Shown here piece by piece: positions 10,801-25,800 of a stretch of 64,000 nucleotides of DNA. The stretch covers positions 1,859,298 to 1,923,297 of the forward strand of contig NC_133500.1 of NCBI RefSeq assembly GCF_025370935.1. The letters are read 5' to 3'. The DNA comes from Choristoneura fumiferana (lineage: Eukaryota; Arthropoda; Insecta; Lepidoptera; Tortricidae). The notes below the pieces were generated by a model. The model was not told where the DNA came from. It did no database searches and worked only from the letters and a program-made list of their open reading frames with translations. The translations under genes and the position numbers were made by a program. Each line of letters begins with the position of its first letter. Within the stretch, counting starts at the first letter, position 1.

Positions 10801-13800
10801 TTAAGCAGCAGCACTAGTGACATCTATGTTTCGTCGACAGACGTCACATTCTTTCGGAACTAACCGCTCACCCAGACAAGAGATGTCGCTACTAAGCAAT
10901 CAAATTATGATTTGTTTTTTGGAGTATTTTTGTATTTTTTTTATTAACTCCAAATTTGTTACTTTTACGGGTATTGGGTATAAAAAAAAATACAAAAAGA
11001 CTCCAAAAACAAATCATAAGTTGAAGTTGATAAAAATCAATTACTGATTTTACGCTTTAAGTGTATATCCGATACAACCATGAGTTATTTTTCACGTTCA
11101 TTCACTTATCACCTTCTTAAAATTAGGACCAAGGCGACCGAGTTTTGTTCGGTATTTGCGAAATTGGAAAACGCGTTCGCCAATAGATAAGACCAAACTA
11201 GATCGATTTTAAACAGATTACTTAAAAACTTGTTTTCATTTTTATTAAGTATTTCTGTTTAAATCGTGTGTGTAACATTTCTATTTCTATTATTAGCTAC
11301 CGAACTGTCGGGGTGCCACATAGAAAATTTCATCAAAATCATTTGAGCTATTTCCAAGATAAGGGTAATTATAAGTAAGGTATTAAGGTAAGTATTTCAA
11401 CCGACTTATTTTGTGGGAATGGGCTGTAGAATTTGATGACATTTTCGGTTATTTTTTAAACATTCTGTATTTCTACTAGAAAGCCTGGAAACTGTAACAG
11501 AATCTTCTGCATGTACACGCCTTAATAATGTCCCATTCCCGAAATATTTAAGTAAAGGTACCTAAATATTTTTTTTTTACATTCATCAGTGCTGGTTATA
11601 ACCTAAATAGAATATAATTTGACTTTGACTTTTAATTTTGTGACAACTTGTACCTATACGGGATTTTTTTTACTATTTTTGTCTTAATCTTTTTTTATTT
11701 GTCCCCTTAGAATATAAACGTCATTAATAATGCGGTAAGTATTCATCTGCGTTGGCAAAAATATTGACCAAACTTAAACTCGTCCTCAAAACATTTGATT
11801 ACTTGCGTTGATTGATTCCAAACAAAATACTGAATCAAACCCTATAAAGGCACGGTATAGGTACCATCAGACAAATACCCTAAAGTTGATAGTGGTAATA
11901 GACGTGTCCGTCAACTTGAAAGTTCGACTTTAGCGACATATTCATTTGATAGGTACTTGTTTAAAAATTGATAGACTAGTCTGGATAGATAGATATAATT
12001 GGCTGATGGTACAATACTGTATTTAATTGTTAAATTTACCTTAAATTTAGCTAATTTAAAGTCAATAAACACTATATACGTTCACGTTCTAACCAACTTG
12101 TAGTCTTCACCTTTATGTCGTAGTGAAACTAATTTTTTGCTGTAAATAAGTTGTCCCGGGAATTATAGCTGTATTAGATTCGCTCTGTTCATCCACCATT
12201 ACCTCTCATATTTCGTTTTCTAGATTTTTTTTTATCGTACATACTAGCACTACAACAATATGGCTACAATACAAAAAACAGCAGAACAAGTATTTCACTG
12301 AGCTATTTCATTTAGAGCTGGTCTTGTACTACGAACAAATAACAAACACAAATTCGAACATCTATTATTTAAAACGAGAGTGAGAATGACAAAACGACAC
12401 GAAAATCGATTTTCGAATTCCGAAGTAGCCCCGCTGCGCTGAGCGAGAAGCGAGAATAGGTCAATGAAGCGTCTCTATTGGTTCATGACAATCGCACATT
12501 TTTGGTGATACGCAGCCTAAAAGTAAATGTATTCAGTAAAGTTTTATAATTATTTTAAATGTAAAAAATATGTATTATTTGTCTATTCAGGGAAATCTGA
12601 CGATCAGCGATCTGAAAAAAACTCTTAATGATGTAAGTATTACTCACGTCAAGCTTGATATGCAAAAAAATAAAACTCCATCTGTAATAATAGCTACAAT
12701 TTCACAATTTATGTCTTTATCTTACACCCATATTATAAGTTAATAATATACTATACGTAATAAAAATCTATCTATTTATATCTATACTTATAATCCATAC
12801 AATTCAAACATAATCAGCAATGAAATAGTATAATACAAAATAAGTGAAAACAAGAAATAAACACACAAATCTATTTCACCATCCATTGATTAGCGTTAAC
12901 TGACGGTTAAATGTGATGCCGTCTCTATTTGTCTAGTTCGAATAGACGGAGACGGCTTCACATTTAACAGTCAGTTAACACTAATCAATGGATGGTGAAA
13001 CAGCCCTTAAATCTAAATTTCTATACGTAATTACTAATAAGGCCTTCAAACACTCATATGATCCTTTTCACGAGGCAAAAAACTTTCTATCGCAACTTTT
13101 TTAACTCATTTCAAAAACCGGAAGTTATAACCTTGCTATAATAACATCGAAATCGGTTTTATTGAGTTTTTATTATTATATTCAAATTTCAAACATCTCT
13201 CAAAAAAAAGGAATTCGATTGGACTTCAATTCTAATATCAGCCGAGATGACGTTTTATTCGCAATCGAAAAATGTCAACTACAAAATAAAAATTTGAAAA
13301 ATTTCGCGCGTTACTTAATGTCGAATGATTAGACTTGGAGCCGTATCGTATGTGTCTAGTTTGGGGGTGACACTCTTTCCCGGCCCGGATAACACTGACA
13401 TGGAAATACCGGCCCTGTTTTTTGTGTACACGCTCATAGAAACTGACAGGAGCTTTTATCGGCGTGTACACGAAAAACAGGGTTGGTATTTCCATCCCGG
13501 ATTATCCCCTATAACCCTAGAGTAATGATATGCGTCAGAAAACTTTGCAATTAACGCCATTTTTGATGTTCAGTTTGTCTGTCATTGACATATTTTGTCC
13601 TGTTTTTGTGGACAAATTTCTTATTTAACATTTAAGTTTATCGCATTGATATTTTAATATTTTTTTATTATTTATTTGATCGATCGTTTTTACACTTAAT
13701 TATTGTAATTATTTTTAAATTTAATCCAAATTTGACATTGTAATTCTAATTTAACTGAAATTTTATTGTAATTTGCTACTATCATATATTATTATTTTTT

Positions 13801-16800
13801 GTATACATTTTGCATATTTATAATGCACTTTTTTGATAAGGAAATAAATTAATCTATTCTAATATAATCTTGTTGCAAAGATTGGTTTGTTTTGTTTGTA
13901 ATATACCTATAAATAATTATTTGAAGATAAAGTAGTGTATACATGTAACTGTACAATGTGTTTTAATACGATTATTAACATAAATAATATATTATAATGC
14001 AGGTGGGTACGGTAAGTAAAGTATAATCCACTTTTTTTTGTTTTAAATGAGACTTCGGGGAAGTAAACGTTCGCGGAAATAGACATTCGGAGAATTAGAC
14101 GTTCGCGGAAATAGACATTCGGGGAACGAAGAATGAAATCAGCGATAAAAAAAATTGATTGAGTCATACGTTAGGTACAGATCTAGTTAATATTTTTCCA
14201 TCGTATTTTGTCCGATAAGTTCGTATTTGCGTTGTTTCTTTCTCTATTAGCTTCAGTAAACTTTAGATAGTGTGAGTGAGAAAGCAAGATAAATATAAAC
14301 TTTTACGAGAAAATACGACGGCAAAACATTATTCAAAAATTATTAATAAATAAATAAATGAAATAAATAAATATCACGGGACAATTCACACCAATTGACC
14401 TAGTCCCAAAGTAAGCTTAGCAAAGCTTGTGTTATGGGTACTAAGCAATGGATAAATATAATTATATAGATAGATATAATACTTAAACATATATTAAACA
14501 CACAAGACCCGAGACCAAACATTAGTATTTTTCATACAAATATCTGCCCCGACACGGGAATCGAACCACTAGGCCATCTGGTCGTTAATGTACGATGTAA
14601 TAATGTACTTTGGAAGTGCAAGTCAATGGCAGCTTTTTACCTTGCCATGTACCTAAATAGTTACAGATCCTTTTCCGAGGCAGGTTTGCGTTCCTTGCTT
14701 TTTCTTACATGTTTCTTTATTTCAGAATATCGATGCCTTGAATAATGCTCAGAATGTAAGTTTTGTGTCTTGTTGGTATTTCTGTTTTTTATCGGTATTT
14801 TATTTTTGTGTATCTAGTTGTAGTGTTTGTAAGAAAGCGGGTAGGTTGATATAGTACATTGTGTCTTAAGGGCGGTAAATAAGGAATTACGAACGAGAGT
14901 CTATTAGAAGCCCGAAGACGAAGACTGAGGGCTTTAATGAGTCGATGTTCGTAATTCTAGTTTTTCATCACATTTGCGAGTAAAATTGTATATTTGTAAA
15001 CGCTTCACTAGATCATGAATTTATTTTTCTTTCTATCATTGAAATTAACTCAAACATCATCTGTATTAATTCGACTTAAATTTAAGACACTTCGTTTAAT
15101 AAACACAACTAGAGGATCTACAACAAAAAGCAAAGATATCTTTATCTTTAAATAGTATAAAATAAAGTTTGTATTACTCAATTTATTTCAATATTTTTCA
15201 CGGAATGTTTGTATATACCTACCTACCTAATATATAACATGGGTAACTAATGTCACGCCGCGGCTTCGTGCTGGTACTGTTGCTGAGAACGGGAGGTGAA
15301 AAATGTGAAGTGCCTTTCATTATGGCCTTCATCATTATGTAGCCGTTTTTTTTCCAAAGTTGCACCCGCGCGAAGTCGTGGCGGGTCGCTAGTTCACAAA
15401 AACTAAAATAAAATTGTTTCTTCTGTTCTAGGGCCAGATTGTCATCAACGATATATCTAAATTGTCTAACACTATACGAGTACGTACCTACACCAATTTC
15501 AATTATTACTAGATATTAATAGATGATAAGTATGCTAGTGAACTTTACGGTAGTGAGGGCTATCGTTTTTGTCTCACTAGATGGCGCACTGTTGCGTGAG
15601 GTTTTTAAGTATGGCTTAGATTAAAATCATATTGAATACCTACACCTTAAAACCGTACCATAAAAATATCGAGCATGCCACAGTGTTGCATAGTCCCCGT
15701 TTTGTTCGGAAAAAAGGGAGGACAAAGGTTTCCGAAAGACAAAACTGTCTCAAAACACAGACATTCATTGCCCCGGAACGCATATTTGCCATAATTAATT
15801 TCAGATATTGCAAAATATTCACAAAATTATTCTAATTTGACATTTCGGAGACCTCACGCTACACAAGCGCCTCTAGTGGCGAATTCATACGCGATAGCCC
15901 TGACAGCTGGAAAAATATGCAAGTTAAGGTGGCAATGAGCGGTACACATCACTCGTAGAAGAGATATACGCTAGGGGAAGAAAGTCCTCGCGTGGCGACC
16001 ACAAACCGGAAGACGAAGCGCTGGCAGGCCCTCCAGTAGATGGACTGACGACATTGTGAGAGTTGCGGGCAACCGGTAGATGCAAATGGCGAGTTGTCAT
16101 TCATTGTGGCGTTCCTTAGAACGCCCCTTAGGGGAGGCCTGCGGTCAGCAGTGGACGTCTTCCGGCTGATGAATAAACAAAGAAGGCATTGCTAATTTGT
16201 CTTTTAAAATAGCAAGAGTTTAACTAATACAATTAAGTTATAAACAATAACACTTTTCTTTTTATTTCAATTCCAGGGTGCGAAAAAGCTTTTGTCGAGT
16301 GATTCGAACGTGGTAAGTTATTTTCATACATACGTTTACTGGTCCCGCGTGGGAGCTACCAGCGCCAGCTCTAGCTCTAGATCAAGGTAGAGCGAGTGTC
16401 TACTCCACTTCCGCGCCTCTCAAAAGATGCCACCATCATTTTATTTTGCACTGGCAACTGGAAAATGGCGCCTCTTGCCATCTGGTGCCTAGAGCGACCG
16501 CTCCTACGCTGCTCTACCCCAGGCGGTGGAAGCGACGACCAAAGCTCTCGTTCTGACAAGAAGACTGTACCCAGTTGTAGGCGTATACCGTGTGTGGCCA
16601 GCAGGGCTACTACAAACTTCGAAGCTCGAGGTTCGTGTCGTTCGGTCCCTCTGACACTTGTACTATTTAATAGGAGAGCGAGAGGGACGATACGACACGA
16701 ACTTCGAGTTTCGAGTTTCGTTGTAGCCCTGCTGTAATACGAGCAAATAATTAAAACATAGATCATAATCGTCAAACTGAACAACAAAATAGTTTTTTAA

Positions 16801-19800
16801 TTTTTATTACACTTTTAAGTTTATTCGAAAAAGCAATGTAAAGCAAAATGCTTGATATTTGTAGCGTGACAGGTGACGTCAGTTGTGTTCTATACTTCCC
16901 GCCGCCTAACTTTGCCTAAAAGTTCATTGCCCCGACTAGTACCACAAAAACTATAAAGGTATAATTCTAATAATTTAATAGGCACTATACCGTTAAGCGA
17001 TTCGAACACAATCCGGGAGTAACGTAAAGACGTCGCATAAAAAATGTATCTCAAAAATGCGTCAAAACTGAGTATTAAGTAATGAACTTTTAGGCAAATT
17101 TATATGGCGCGTGGTATAGGATGGCGTAAATTGATGGTAGTATTTAATTTTTATGAAAAAGGGAAAATTCAAGGACTTCATTATTTTTAAAAGTCGCTGA
17201 ACTAATGTTGTTAAGTTAAACCCGTATGGTGTGGGATGATGAACAGGTTACCATATCACGGGAATGTGTTTACTAACCATGGGATGCAGAGGAAGTAGCA
17301 ATAACTAGTTAATATATGTGACTGTTATTCAGGTAAACAGAACATTTCTTTCTTAACTTTATAAATAATTACACTAAACAGCGAATAACAAACGTATTGT
17401 GTTTTTCAGATTGTACGTATACATTTTATTTTAATAACTTTTTTTATAAGATGGGGAGCAATAGAGCAAGCAAACGTCTAACTTTGGAATAGTCTTAACT
17501 GTGGAACTTCTAGTCACAAAATGTCCTGTTCATAATAGGACAGATCTTTCTGCTCCCGGCTCCCGCGGGTGTCGTAAAGGCGGTTAAGACCTGTACCACT
17601 ACCATGAGTTTACAGGGACCGTACTTGATAGCGACGGCGTAAATTATTTGTATGGAGAATTGTACAGCGCCTCTATAAATAATTTACGCCGTCGCTATCG
17701 AGTACGGTCACTGTAAACTCATGGTAGTAGTACTGACAGAGGCCGTATTGCGTAATGTTTCTGACGCTCGCGATCGCAATCAAATGACAGATTTCGCATA
17801 CAAAAACTGTCATTTGATTGCGATAGGCAATACGGCTGGTTGAAGCTGTGGTGGCCTAGTGGTTTGACCTATCGCCTCTCAAGCAGAGGGTCGTGGGTTC
17901 GAACCCCGGCTCGCACCTCTGAGTTTTTCGAAATTATGTGCGTAATTACATTTGAGATTTACCACGAGCTTTGCGGTGAAGGAAAACATCGTGAGGAAAC
18001 CTGCACAAACCTGCGAAGCGATTCAATGGTGCGTGCGAAGTTCCCAATCCGCACTGGGCCCGCGTGGGAACTATGGCCCAAGCCCTCTTGTTCTGAGAGG
18101 AGGCCTGTGCCCAGTGGGACGTATGTAGGCTGGGATGATGGTGGTCCTTGATAATATATAAATAATTACGATATCCACAGCACTTAAGTTTTGCTTATTC
18201 TGTTATTAATTTAACATTTTTTTTAGCGCATTGGTCCTGTCAATTCGGCTTTCGTAAGTACAGTAATTTGTGAGCGCAACAATGGGGAATCCCACCTGCC
18301 AACTAACGCGTCCAAGATGGTGTTGGGGCTGCCGCGCTGGCGCGCCAGCAATGGAGCACAGCGCCTCCTCATGATGGCGTGGAAGTCCGTGCCGTGAGCG
18401 GCGAACATGGCCGAGACGCTATACCACGCGCCATATAAAGCTGCCTAAAAGTTCATTACTTAATACTCAGTTTTGACGCATTTTTGAGATACATTTTTTA
18501 TGCGACGTCTTTACGTTACTCCCGGATTTATTCGAATCGCTTAACGGTATAGTGCCTATTCAATTATTGGAATTATACCTTTATAGTTTTTGTGGTACTA
18601 GTCGGGGCAATGAACTTTTAGGCACAGTTAGGCGGCGGAAGGTATACAGTGCCGCTGTAGCGCCTGTAGGCTGTTTTTTTTTGTATATTGTTCTAACGCA
18701 GGTAAGAACGTTCCCCAACTATAAAATTTCACTTAGGTATGTTATAAAATCCTTGTGTTTGTTTTAGAAAAAAATCCAGGATGTAGTAAGCGAGATAATG
18801 AATAATTTGAAAAAAGTAAGTATCCCGTTTGGGTTTAATTTATAAAAAATTTAAGCGTCTTTAGTTGTTTTAGGGCAAAATCGAAAGAGACAAAACTACT
18901 TATAAACATAAAGGAAAACTACGAGGGGATGAGATCTCTAAAACAACAGCAAGAAATTTTCTGTGAAACGCAAAGAAAATTGCGGACAAAATAATGGTAG
19001 TAGTTAGTTGTACATAATAATATTAGTTATTTATTACAAATGCGATACTTTGTTAGTGTGTTCGTTAATTTTAACGCTAAAAAGGCTAGCGGCTAAGGCC
19101 GCTGAGGTAATGAGATATCTGAAATGAGGTACGTTCTGCAGAATGAATAGTTTTAGGAAATCCTGAAGATTCAATTGAACTGCCAGCCATGATAAAAACG
19201 AGTATATATACAAATTTATAATAGAACCGAGAGGAGATAGCGGGACGACCTGAGCTCTTTTTTTTTATTCAACTGGATGGCAAACGAGCAAGTGGGTCTC
19301 CTGATGGTAAGAGATCACCACCGCCCATAGACAACTGCAACACCAGGGGGATTGCAGATGCGTTGCCAACCTAGAGGCCTAAGATGGGATACCTCATCAT
19401 CATCATCATCATCAGCCGGAAGACGTCCACTGCTGGACAAAGGCCTCCCCCTTAGAACGCCACAATGAACGACAACTCGCCACTTGGGATACCTCAAGTG
19501 CCAGTAATTTCACCGGCTGTCTTGCTCTCCACACCGAAACACAACAGCACGCTGCTGCTTCACGGCAGGATTAGCGAGCAATCTTTTCAGCTCGATTGGC
19601 AGGTGCATGCTCAGGATGGGGAAGAATGGCGAAGAAAGAGGAGGCCTTTGCCCAACTTTATATTAGGTACAGACTAGGTACAAAAAAATACAAATAAACA
19701 AAATTAATTAGAAAGCCCCATAGTAAATTAGTTACATTACATATCAGAAAAAATACAAAGTTTACGCAATTCAGTACGGATGAAGTCAATAAAGTGTTTT

Positions 19801-22800
19801 TCATTTTCAGGAAACAAATATGTGGATAGACTCCGAAAGAGATGTAAGTCTTACATTTATTCCGTTTTATAACTTTTTGGTACTCTTTCTTTAACTTTTA
19901 ATTTTGGAAACGTACTTAACTCTACATTTGACAAAGTTCTAAATTATTAATTATATTGTTATTAATAATTATATTATTAGATAATCCATTAAAAATAGAT
20001 ATAAACTACAACTTTAATCACTAAAAATAACAATTATTTCCAGTTGGTAAGTAAAATTTTCAGCCAAAACATAGCAGCGCATTTATTAATGGCATATTTT
20101 ATCTTAATTGTTCTTTGAAAAATAATACCTAAGATTCATCAATCATCAAAGCATTAAATTTAAGACTCGTGTTTAAAAAGTCAAAATATCTCTATTCGAT
20201 TTAGTTCATGAGCCGTGAAATAAATAAAATCATTAATTTTATAAGATACTTCCAACTCAAATATTACAATTATATTTCTTTCAGTATCTCGACGTAGTTT
20301 TATCCGTAAGTATCTTAAAGGTATAATATTTTAGACGACTTTATTACATCACTAGCTTATGCCCGCGACTTCGTCTGCGCGGATCTAGGTTATCGCGCGG
20401 TGGCACCCTCTACCGGAATAAAAGGTATCCTCTGTTGATCCTTGGGGTTCAAACTACCTATATACCAAATTTCATCAAAATCGGTTCAGTGGTTTAGACG
20501 TGAAAGCGTAACAGACAGAGAGACAGTTACTTTCGCATTTATAATATTATAAGCAGGGATTAGCTCTTAGGGTGACATTGCGTGCGATGATGGCAACCGC
20601 GACCTGCGACCGCGACACACGACACACGACCGCCGACCCACTGTTTTCCGTGAATATGAAGCACTGACAGACGCGTCACGCGACTGAGTTTATACTAAGC
20701 TATGGGTCATGGCACCCTGTAGCATTGTGTCGAGTGTCGCTTATACATACAAATTTAGCATGCATGTATTCGTCCCTAAAATGTATTCGTTATCGTATTA
20801 AAATACCAGCACCGATCAATTTTTTAACAGACTTATGAAGAAAGAAGTGGGTCTAAATTCAGTCCAATTTAACTGTACTTTTTACAGTGGATTGTTATCA
20901 AGAAACGTGTAGGTAAATAAACTATCTTAAATGTATGTTTTTTGAAATCTCGTAGTACGAGTAGTACCAATCTCGCTGATTCTTCCTTTTTGTTAGTTGT
21001 TACAAAGGTGGTCTATAATAAATAAATTAGATCAGCAATAGGTGTAGTTCATTCGCATTTTAAGTCTGTTAATATAAGTAACATGTGGTTGTTTTAAATT
21101 TCAGGGTAGCATGGGATTATTATATGCGAAACTGAAAGATGTATTAGGCGTAAGTAAGGGCGTAAGGGGGGACTTTTTTAATTTAATTTAATTTTTTTAA
21201 TTTAATTTTCTTGGTAGCCAATTAAAAACACATTGTGCTCAACTGCCATCAGTTCTTCGAGCAATCTTCTACTCCTAAAGCGTTTGGTAATTTGGCAGTC
21301 TGGCTTGGTATAGGTACGCTCTGCTTTCAGAGCATGACATGATTGATATGAGTGCGTGTGAGCTAACTTTGGGGGCGGCAGACGTGAGCTTGCCTTCGGA
21401 ATCCAATAGCTTAATGGTTACTTCACCTGAAATGTATATTTCAGTTTTTTTATTTTTATTTATGACGGTGGAAGCATTCTACACTTCCACTGAACGTAGA
21501 TATAGTTAGTGTTTAGTTTTGTAACTAAGGGACCCCATACGACCCCATCAATAATACAGTTATTATTTTGTATTTTTTCTTTAATTGTATACTGTAGTTT
21601 TTAAGTATTTTATTTGTAATTATTTTATTTTGAAAAAAAATGACTTTCTGCCAAGTTTCTTGCGGCGCATACTTCTTGGCAATGATTGTCTTTCCGAAAG
21701 CGCTGGTAGTTTAAAAAATGACGTATAAAAGTGCCCATTGCCGCCTGTTTTCTGAATAAATGATTTGAATTTTGAATTTGAATATATAGTTATAAGTTTT
21801 CATTATACTTCTAAATTGGCTATTTCATGTCTAATTTCGTATTTTATTCCTTCAGTTATCCGATGTGAGAACATTATCAGACCAAGATCCGAAAGTTCAA
21901 CTGGTACGTTTATATGCTTCTAATCATTATCACCATCATCCTCTCCGGTTTATCTACGCCCCGCTGCAGCACAGGTCTATTTTTAGTATAAGATAGGTTC
22001 GGTTGTAGTTCCCAAGCGAACCCAGCTTAGATTGAAAACTTCACACACACACCATTGTATAACTTCGGAGACGTCTGCTACTTACCTAGTTTGCTAACAA
22101 TTAACTAGGAGTAGAAGTGGTCGCCATGGCCGAAATCGGTCGGATCATCATCATCATCATCATCAGTTTGCTAGAGGGTTTCCTTCACAAGAATGTTTAA
22201 AGTAAATTTCAGACACAGTTTCGTAGGTACATAAATTTATTTAAACAAAATTCTGAAATGCTCCAAATTTTTAATTTAGTATAAAAAGTAATAAAATCAT
22301 GTATCACTGATTAAATAAGTAAATGAGTAGCACTATCATATCCATTATTAAGGAACTTTATTATTTAGTGTGAAGTGTCAAAACGGCTGTACTGTACTGA
22401 AGCTATAGAGAGAGCACGAGAAATACGAACTTTTCCTATAAAATACGACAGAAATCCATATATGCATTACTTCTGTAACTAGTTGTTTCTTTCAACAGAA
22501 GTCTTGATTATATGTGATATTTATGAAAAATTCCGACAGGAAACTTCCTAGATGGTAACTTGGTTTTAATTCTAGAGAAACTGTATAATTTTCTTGCATT
22601 GTTAAGAATGTTCTGCAACGTGCGACACTAATAAAAGTATAAGTAACCCAAAAGATGAAAAATAAGCGTCACCACTTTTTCTTAATGTTCAAAATTTGTA
22701 ACATGGCAAACCTCTGCGGTGCGCAACTGGCCGCTTACAGAAGAAAAAAAATCTAAATTCTAAATTATTGATACTCTTTTGTTTTTTCCTGTCATTGGCT

Positions 22801-25800
22801 CTACTATTTGAAATTAATTCGAAATTAGATTTTCTTTACAAGAAAATACTAATTATTCACTCGGTGATAGCTATTTCACTGACTACTACTTATAATATAA
22901 GGGCTGCCACTATTGCAGGTATTGTAAATATTATTATATCTATTTCTAACATTTATTTCTTGAGTAGGTACATTTTGTAAAACCTAATCCTCTCGTTTAG
23001 CTCTCTTTCGCTGGTCCGACACTAAAACGAGGCTTGGATGGGTGCTGCAAGCAAGCAGTAAAGCAGGGTGTTTCATTCCAGCCCTTCCTTTTTCCTGCTG
23101 AATCCAAGTCTTCATCTCCACTTCCTCTCCGCTCTGCTGCCTCGGAGCAGATCGCTGGCGCTACTGGACGCTCCGCAGCTTCCTAACACACTGCCTTGTT
23201 TCCCTCCTACTTGTCCTACGAGTCTCAGGCCAGTGTATTTTTTTAACCTATCTACAAGAAGAGCAGTGCTGACTGAAATAATTGTATATATTTTTCTTTT
23301 GTATTATATTTTTATTTTGTAACCACATGCCTTTTAAGTATAGTATAGTAAGTATCAGATATGTATATCTATTTTTTTTTTGTTTTCAGCTAAATGAAGT
23401 TACGTTCGCTGTAAGTAGCCTAACATACTTAATTTTCTGAAAAGAATTGTTGTGGGCAACCTAACGCCGAGTTTTTGACTTACTTACCGGGTCTCACGAG
23501 CGATGCTGCGGGTAAAGACTAGTACATTTATCTGTTACAAATGTTCTAAGGACCTCCAAGTTCCGTTGTAGTGAGAATTGGATGTCGTATTGTCTAATAA
23601 CAGCATTACGATCTTGGCGACCGTGACACACGACCGCGACCCACGACCGCAACCCACTGCTTAGTAGGAAGCACTGACGGATGCAGGCGATCGCCTTACG
23701 TTATTTTTTTTCGCGTCTCACGCATTGCCACCGGAGGTGCTAGTTCGAATCCTCTCTGGCGATTTGAAAATCTTTTTTATTAAAAAAAATCTATTAAAAT
23801 ACCTTTTACAGCAAGCCCTGTCAAAAGGTTTCACGAAGTTGCGTGCGATAGTTACAGCCGGAACCAAGTATGCAAAGGTACGTATATCATAAGGGGGCAC
23901 CGAGCTTATAGCGCTGATCACTCGTGGATATGGGGGAAGGGGATGGGGGGAGGCGTGGCGGCTCAAGATGGGTTGGTAAGAACGCGCGCGTTTTTAAGTA
24001 TTTTTTTCGTATTTCTAAAACAAATGGTTCTCCACCGCTTGGGCAAAACATTTTTCGCAAATGTTCCATTTCCCAAATATCGAATTTCTCCGAAACCATA
24101 TTATTTTCGGAACTTGGCAAGGGCCGCCCGGATTGCTACCACCATCTTGCTCGCTAATCCTGCCGTGAAGCAGCAGTGCTTGCACTATTTTGTTTCGGCG
24201 TGGAGAGTAAGACAGCCGGTGAAATTACTGGCACTTGAGGTATCCCATCTTAGGCCTCTAGGTTGGCAACGCATCTGCAATACCCCTGGTGTTGCAGATG
24301 TTTATGAGCGGTGGTGATCACTTACCATAAGGAGACCTACTTCTTCGTTTGCCATCCAGTCGAATAAAAAAATAAAAAATAAACTTTCATATTACAAACC
24401 TAACCTAACCTACTGTGCTCTATAAAACCACAAGAAAACATATAAATATTCTGAGAATTTTTTTTGGTTTCGAAGTGATAGGTAAGTACTTGGGAAATGA
24501 AACATTTGGAAAAAAAATTGTACGAAACGGTAGTACACGAAAACAAATACCTAGGTACCTACATAATTATTTTAAATATGTAACGTGACGTGATAGAAAA
24601 CCTCTTCTTCTTTTTTTCTTATCATTCAAACACTCATGACATACGATCCGCCGCACTAATTAGAGAAGACTTTTTAGAGAGATTTTTATTCTATTGAATG
24701 AACTACAAGTAATCGCGTTTCTACAGTGTATGATTTATAGAGTAAATCCTTAAATATCTTATATATAATTTATATAAATAAAAAATAAAGTTTCTACTTA
24801 TATTTATAGAGTAAATCCTTAAATATCTTATATATAAGTTTCAAAACTTTATTAAAAAATTAAGTACTACTTATACTTGGCTTGGATAAGTATTTAACTA
24901 AATGTAAACAAACAATATGCCATGCGTATGCCAGATTTGGTAAATTCAAGGATTTTAAACATTTCAAACTAGACTAGTGTATTTCAATACAGAAATGTAA
25001 ATGTTTAGATAGTTTAATGGGAGAATTTCAATATTTAAGACACCAATTTTATTGACGTTGTTTTGTTTACATTTAGTTACTACCTATCCAAACCACGTAT
25101 AGTTAAAAAAATGCAATTAGAGACTTGCAATTTCGTCTACGCCAGTCGACAAAGTTTATTCTAATGAAAATGCATTTGCTTTTAGAAATCTGGAGACATG
25201 GACTCGTTAAGAGAAGACGCGGTAATTAGATATTTGATTTGATTAACACTAACAAAAAACCCCTGTACACACTAACATTACAAGTGCTACAATAGACTAG
25301 ATTCCTAAAAATATATCTTTAGTCCGTCCGTTATATTTAAAAAAATATAACATAGGACGTTTGCTGTGCATAAATTACTGCAATGTTCGCCTATCTTTAA
25401 GTTTTCCTTTCCTGTTTAGGTAAGCTTGAAAAGATCCCTTTTAGGGATAAGTTCGCCTTTGTACTCTTTTGTTTTGTTGTTTTCTTTTGTATTATTTTTG
25501 TGTTTTACGTACAATAAAGTATTTAAATACATACATACATAGGTACGTCTGACACTAATTTACCTATAGTAGTCCACCGCTAAGAATTCAATCCTGACTC
25601 CTGCCATCCTGGTACTAAATACGTCAATGGGTTCTCTAATGTTTCGCAACTAACGTTTGGCAACCTGATTTATTTCGCAAGTTTTCATTTCGCAACTGTT
25701 TAATATCGATGGGCCCTACGTATAAGGGCTTAAGTTGGGCCCTACGTATAAGGGCTTAAGTGTAAAATCCTTACTTTACAGGACGGGCTCTCAAAGTCAA

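Noticed and set aside
15632..15835. Frame repeated with near-identical peptide at 58985-59173
   Set aside because: Conservation comes from two copies of the same TIR element, not from coding selection. The frame starts and ends inside the element.
16360..16400. Candidate 6-nt exon ATCAAG in gene A (slot of gene B LT)
   Set aside because: The acceptor AGCTCTAG is preceded by a repeated CTAG motif, not a pyrimidine tract, and the donor GTAGAG is weak.
16377..16787. 136-codon minus-strand frame
   Set aside because: It overlaps the fold-back CGAAGTTCGTGTCG repeat, with no splice-site or homology support. The opposite-strand frame at 16396-16737 is equally open.
22905..22935. Zero-length splice site TATTGCAG|GTATTG in gene A intron 18
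   Set aside because: The donor is weak and the pyrimidine tract poor, unlike the two reported candidates.
23068..23322. 84-codon frame rich in Leu, Ser and Pro
   Set aside because: Low-complexity pyrimidine-rich stretch in gene A intron 18, no acceptor in phase and no paralogue match.
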